Source: Dastarcus helophoroides (lineage: Eukaryota > Arthropoda > Insecta > Coleoptera > Bothrideridae). From it: 64,000 nucleotides of DNA. The notes below the pieces were generated by a model. The model made no database searches, was not told where the DNA came from, and saw nothing but the letters and a program-made list of their open reading frames with translations. A program made the translations under genes and the position numbers. Shown here piece by piece: positions 59,470 through 64,000 of the stretch; position 1 is the stretch's first letter, and each line of letters opens with the position of its first letter. The stretch covers positions 28,871,302-28,935,301 of the forward strand of contig CM053333.1 of NCBI GenBank assembly GCA_028583605.1, read 5' to 3'.

Positions 59470-59690
59470 TTTTTTGTATAGAAATTGCATCTTGTAAATT
59501 TTTGTAGTTTTTATTTCTTTTACTCTCAAAATTCGAATTTTTATTGAAAATAATAAATTCAATGTCGAAATTCCTCAAAACCTCGACTTCATTATCAAAA
59601 TTTTGACTACAATGTTTCTCTGAATATTGAATTTTAGGCCTGAAAATTTTTTATTTTTTGAAGTTTCCACTTCAATTTTAATAATTCTAA
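59470..59690. repeat. Patch of TCAAAATTCGAATTT filler
   Basis: Loose words CTCAAAATTCGAATTTTTAT, GTCGAAATTCC and AAAATTTTGAC, like 41830-44060. Confidence 0.5.
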
Positions 59691-61720
59691 AAGAATCAAG
59701 GTTACAAGAAGTTATTTTAAATTAACTTCCTACATCGTGTTTATATTAAAGCGTGCAACAAGAATATAAAAAAATAAATAGGAAAAACAGTTGAACATCT
59801 TTGTCTTTAAAAAATGTTAAAAATTCTTCGAATATTAATTACCTCTTTAAGTCTCCTTCTGAACATGTGGCCACAAGAAGACCTCATATGGCACAAGATC
59901 TGACTGAAGAATTTCAGCGTGACATCTTTCCAATTTATTATACCATATTAAAAATTATTTTTTTTTTGTGATTTATCTGTGAAAAGAGATCGGTACTGTG
60001 AGCCTTCAATGTGTAATTGCAAGATCCTAGGTAATAATACTTTATCCTCAGTTCCATGGGAACTTTTAATGCTCCAAGTTTTTTCGTTTTGTACATTATG
60101 TATTCTGTTAATTAAAATCAGTGTTCATTGGAGTCCATAATTTTTTTGGCAAATTTGTATTGTGCTTCAAAACCAATAAGGATCGGGATGTAATTGAAAC
60201 ACGAATGTCCAAATAGATACAAACAAAAGATTGCGCTGCTGTTGAAGTTTTTAAATGAGTGTTCTTGGTGCATTTTCCTTTATTGCTTTAACCTGTCTGT
60301 TTCCTTCATACTCCATTGCCTGATTTTCACAGCACTCTCAATTTCACCAAACAAACTCAAACCGTATAATTTTCTAAATGTGCATGAAATCCACAAAAAT
60401 AAAATAAAGATTCACTCGCAATTTTGCTCGAAGTACACCCACTTTTTACCTCTACCCAGTTTTATGAAAGTTCGACAATAACCACTACGAACACTTTTCA
60501 AAGTGTTCCAAAGTGAAAACCATCGTAAAATAAAAAAACAACGACAAAGCTATTTAAATACAATATTTGTTGCAAAAAGAGCTAATTGTTACCAATTTGA
60601 AAGACAAGAGCAAACATTAATTTTTTACGAAAATTTATAAAACGCCCTATAAAAAACCACAAAGATTGACACAATTGACAATATGGCAATAACACCTGAC
60701 ATATTGAACATAAAATAAAATTATAGCAATATGTAATAAGAAATCGCATGCCTTTTTCGCTACAACCTCTTCTAACAAAAAAGTGATACATGGTTCCGCT
60801 TATAACAAATTACTCTTTTTATTATAAATGTATGAGGTGAACCTAATCTGCTCTGTCAGTTCGGTTAAACTATTTGCTATAGTGAAATACAAGTCAAATA
60901 AACAGTCCTAAGTTAAAATGGTCAACGCTGAAAATTAAAATTATCAATGTTGACATTAGTAGTCGAGGATAATTTTCGATAATTCTGATATCAGTCGAAC
61001 AGTTGGGTTAGTTTTTAATGACCAATTTTAGCTCTTTCTTGCTCTTGTGTTAGGAGAGAACAAAAAATAAATCGAAGTAATGTTATACAAAATTAGTCTT
61101 AGTCTGAGCTAAAACGACATTAGTGCTAATTAATTATTTTAGGCCATAAAATAAGTCATTCATTGGTTTTAAGGCGATGGTACCTTTTGATATTATATTT
61201 CATGAACTAAAGTCTATTTTGACAAATATTTAGCAAAAGGGAAACCTAACATTATATTCGCATTTACAGAAATGCAGAAGGATACAATTTCTTAATTATT
61301 TCATTTGAATGCACCTAATCTCTGAGAACACTGCTAAACATCTGCTACAAGAATCATTGTTCTGACACCATATCGCATTAGATACGGGAATACATGTCGT
61401 GCAGTTTATTTTTGCTTGCATGTCGTGTTAAGTCTTCTGTCAGATGTCATGTGGTGTTACGTCCCGTCTCTAATAATTCATTCTCACGCGCTTAGCACCG
61501 TTTTTACATCGACTTAACGCCTCTGCAATTACTCTTCAAATTATAATTAACTCTGCTTGCTCTTTCCTGTTGTAAACTACACGCACATATTAACAACCAA
61601 TTCACCACACGGATGCATAATTAGCTAAATCAAATCCAAAATCTTAGTTATTTTAATGGTTTTATGTAAGAATTTTTTTATTAGCTTTATTATTATTTGT
61701 TTCACAACATTATAGCTGAG
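59691..61720. other. No gene recognised
   Basis: A+T-rich; open frames such as 60194-60481 show no motif. Nothing repeats elsewhere in the window that I can see. Confidence 0.4.
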
Positions 61721-62700
61721 GTCTTTCTTGTGACCAGAAATCTACCCGACTCCTAAAGTTTTCCGGATTTTGCAAGACTTTTCTTAAAATATGGACTGTA
61801 CCATTCAACGTATTTGCTGCACTATATCAAACTTTAGTTAATCAGGTATTTTTTTAGATGTTTTTTCTGATTTGTCGTGACTGCCTCTAGGGCTCCTATT
61901 GCCACCGGCACTACTTCTACTTTAACGTGTCACATTCTAACCATTTCTATTGCTAGATCTCTATATTTGAGCCACTTTTTAGCTTCTTTAGTTACTATAT
62001 TTTTGTCACACGGCACGGCAACATTCATTAGGATACAACTTTTATCTCTGATGTGCCTGATTATGATGTCCGGTTTACTGGCAGTGAAACACCTGATAGT
62101 AGTAAAATATTGTGATGTTATCAGTATTTATTACGTCTGCTGGATTGTGCTTATACCAATTTTGTTGACACTCCAGGCCAACTCCTTTACTCATTACCCA
62201 ATGGATATACCGATAAATATTGTTATGCTTTTCCAGTTATTCACGCTTTGCTAGTTGTGGACACCCTCCTATAACGTGGGTGATATGTTCTTCAGTGTTA
62301 TTGCAAAGTCGGCATCTTGTGCTTGTATTAATTTTCAATGTATGTTTGTGATAATAGCGTGTTCGAATAGCTTGGTCTTGTGTTGCGGTAATGAGAGCTT
62401 CTGTTTCTGCTTTGAGTTTTCCTGTTCTAAACCATGCCCAAGATTGCTGTTTATCAATATTTGTTTTTTATGATTTGCGGGAATTGTTTATGAAGAGCTT
62501 TGTTCATTTATCGATCTTTCACGTTTTGGGCGGATCCCACTTTTATTATTTTCTTTACTTCATTTCCGTTGTTCTTCTCTTCAATGACACTATGTTCTCC
62601 TTTTATTTTTCGCGCTTTTTGTTCTATTGTTCAAAGTCCAGTAGTCTGTGCTTCCAGCGTCTGAATATTTCTGGATATTTTGTTTGTGCTTTGGAATAGT
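61720..62700 (-). pseudogene. R2-like LINE 3' fragment, copy 3
   Basis: Minus-strand fragments read QQSWAWFRTGKLKAETEAL, ITATQDQAIRTRYYHKHTLK, the knuckle CRLCNNTEEHITHVIGGC, LEKHNNIYRYIHWVMSKG, and the endonuclease end (DKSCILMNVAVPCDKN, EMVRMWHVKVEVVPVAIGAL). These follow the order of the 51081-54850 copy but differ in sequence, so it is another lineage. Frameshifts separate every block. The RT part is missing: a typical 5' truncation. Confidence 0.75.
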
Positions 62701-62814
62701 ATTATTTTAATTTAATGTTCTCGGTCTTAAACGGCTTAATGACTGCTGTCTTTGCACTTCGAACGAACTTGGTTAGGTTCTACTATGCATAAAGTTTACG
62801 AATCTTTTTTGAGA

Positions 62815-63560
62815 TTAACGAATCTTCTGGCGATCTGCCATGTAACCAAAATAACACATTTTTGAATTAGCGGCAGGAGATTTTAGATTTAGTTTTTCTG
62901 TTTCTTTAGTTAGTGATTTAGGTATTATTTCTCTGGCAAAGATTATTATAGGTCTGATGGTCACCTTTTTTGCTTTCCACATTTGTTTCATTCCATTCCA
63001 TAACTCGATGTATTTGTTGATTTTTGTAGCGTAAGTTGTTTGGAGATTGTTGTTTAGTGGTACCGCAACATCAGTTATGTCTATTTCATTAGTTCTTTTA
63101 TTAAAGATAACTATGTCTGGTCTGTTGGATTGTACTTTTACATCTGCTCTGATTTCTCTATCCCAGTATATTTTGTAGCTGTTGTTTTCTAGGTCATTGG
63201 CGGAAACATATTTATAATACGGTAATTCGGCGTTTAGGAGTTTAAGTTGTTTCGCTAGATTGAGATGTAAAATTTTGGCAACGTTGTTATGTCTCTGGGT
63301 GTATACCACTTGGGCAAGGATAGTGCAGCCTCCTATTACATGTTCGCTAGTTTCCTTATTTGCTGCACATCTTCTGCATTTATCGTTTACGTTTGGTTCT
63401 TTAAGGATATATTTTCGATAATTTTTCGTGTTCATCACTCTATCTTGAATCGCCATCATAAAGCCTATAGTTTCACCATATAGTGGTCCGTTTTTGAGCC
63501 ATGTGTTGGATGCTTCCTTGTCAGCTATATCTAGATTGAGATAGCTTTAGTGAAATGCAT
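62815..63560 (-). pseudogene. R2-like LINE 3' fragment, copy 4, intact endonuclease frame
   Basis: A 214-codon frame (63459-62815), extended upstream through DIADKEASNTWLKNGPLYGE. It holds the zinc knuckle CRRCAANKETSEHVIGGC (C-x2-C-x7-H-x4-C), then YTQRHNNVAKILHLNLAKQ and the endonuclease core RPDIVIFNKRTNEIDITDVA with VPLNNN, then YIELWNGMKQMWKAKKVTIR-PIIIF and a natural-looking end after FGYMADRQKIR. Uniquely here, no stop breaks the endonuclease. Its sequence is closest to the two units at 3080-4200. Likely a 5'-truncated insertion; not expected to be expressed on its own. Confidence 0.8.
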
Positions 63561-63599
63561 GCAGTGTCTTCTGTATCTAGTTCCTAAGTTGTGATTCGA

Positions 63600-64000
63600 T
63601 GATTTTACGTTCTCTCGCTTATTATTATTATTAATATTTTGGTAGGGTGTGCTGGTTTCGACATTCTTTGTCTCCAAATACAAAGAGCATTTGACCAGCG
63701 TAACATATCCCAACAGCCCTTTTCCCACAACCGTGAGGTAAGAGAACTACTGGATCGGCAATTTGTGCATCCTGAGTAGACGTAACTACCCGAGTATAGC
63801 AGCCACAAGATGAAGGCATATGCGTCAATGTCTCCGGTGCGTTATGACACGCCCTACAGTCTGCATTAGGGACCTCTATACCCAAAACACGGCTTTAATA
63901 GTAAACGGTGTTGATAACACCATCTTGGCAGGCTATCACAAAACCCTTGGTCTCGGATTTAAGCCCACTTGATCTCAGAAAGCAGAAGGTTAAATCTCTA
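63600..64000 (-). pseudogene. LINE C-terminal fragment at window edge
   Basis: Minus-strand reading from the edge gives SGLKSETKGFVIACQDGVIN, a stop, SRVLGIEVPNADCRACHNAP and ETLTHMPSSCGCYTRV. The C-x2-C...H...C knuckle and its approach (FVIACQDGVINT) parallel the other LINE copies (FIIAIQD-type words), but the sequence is a further, distinct lineage. Frame 63885-63631 stays open after the knuckle without recognisable endonuclease. The element continues beyond the window. Confidence 0.65.

Overview
The window looks like repeat-dense, A+T-rich nuclear DNA of an animal, most likely an insect or other arthropod. It has no bacterial-style operons. The recognisable coding sequence is eukaryotic transposons: a 1.3-kb mariner, several hAT elements (one with a spliced transposase), non-LTR retrotransposons of the kind that carry a restriction-like endonuclease, gypsy-type LTR pieces and tRNA-derived SINEs. 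I cannot name the species. I found no convincing host gene. Every protein I recognise belongs to a mobile element, and nearly all are broken by stops or frameshifts.

Layout. 0-4.2 kb: remains of an R2-like LINE on the + strand, cut at its reverse transcriptase YMDD motif by a 1.4-kb foldback element. 4.3-9.8 kb: a SINE, a coding-poor LTR element with a 4-bp target duplication, and the 5' end of a gypsy-type element (LTR, primer site, gag). The gag is split by a 605-bp inverted-repeat element with a 14-bp target duplication. 9.8-20.4 kb: almost empty apart from a solo LTR. 20.4-26.3 kb: a repeat family carrying a well-formed hammerhead ribozyme (22,012-22,058), small transposon relics and a 390-bp hairpin. 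26.6-27.9 kb: a mariner. 31.4-36.1 kb: a 2.7-kb foldback made of roughly 410-bp subunits, a second hammerhead copy (34,235-34,281) and a TTAA-flanked, Kolobok-like element. 37.6-44.9 kb: a nest of three hAT elements, each with a perfect 8-bp target duplication. 46.7-49.0 kb: a hAT with a GTF2IRD2-like transposase. 51.1-55.2 kb: a nearly full-length but mutated R2-like LINE. 56.5-59.7 kb: a SINE, an isolated foldback arm, a hairpin with hammerhead-like motifs and a 255-bp hAT MITE. 61.7-64.0 kb: three more LINE 3' fragments.

The most interesting signal is RNA. Two copies of a dispersed repeat encode a type I hammerhead ribozyme with every core residue in place, a 6-bp stem I and a self-complementary stem III that suggests dimeric action. 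A more minimal hammerhead-like hairpin lies inside the element in the gag gene, and degenerate relatives occur at 20.4 and 58.4 kb. No protein is linked to them here, so they look like non-autonomous, ribozyme-bearing repeats.
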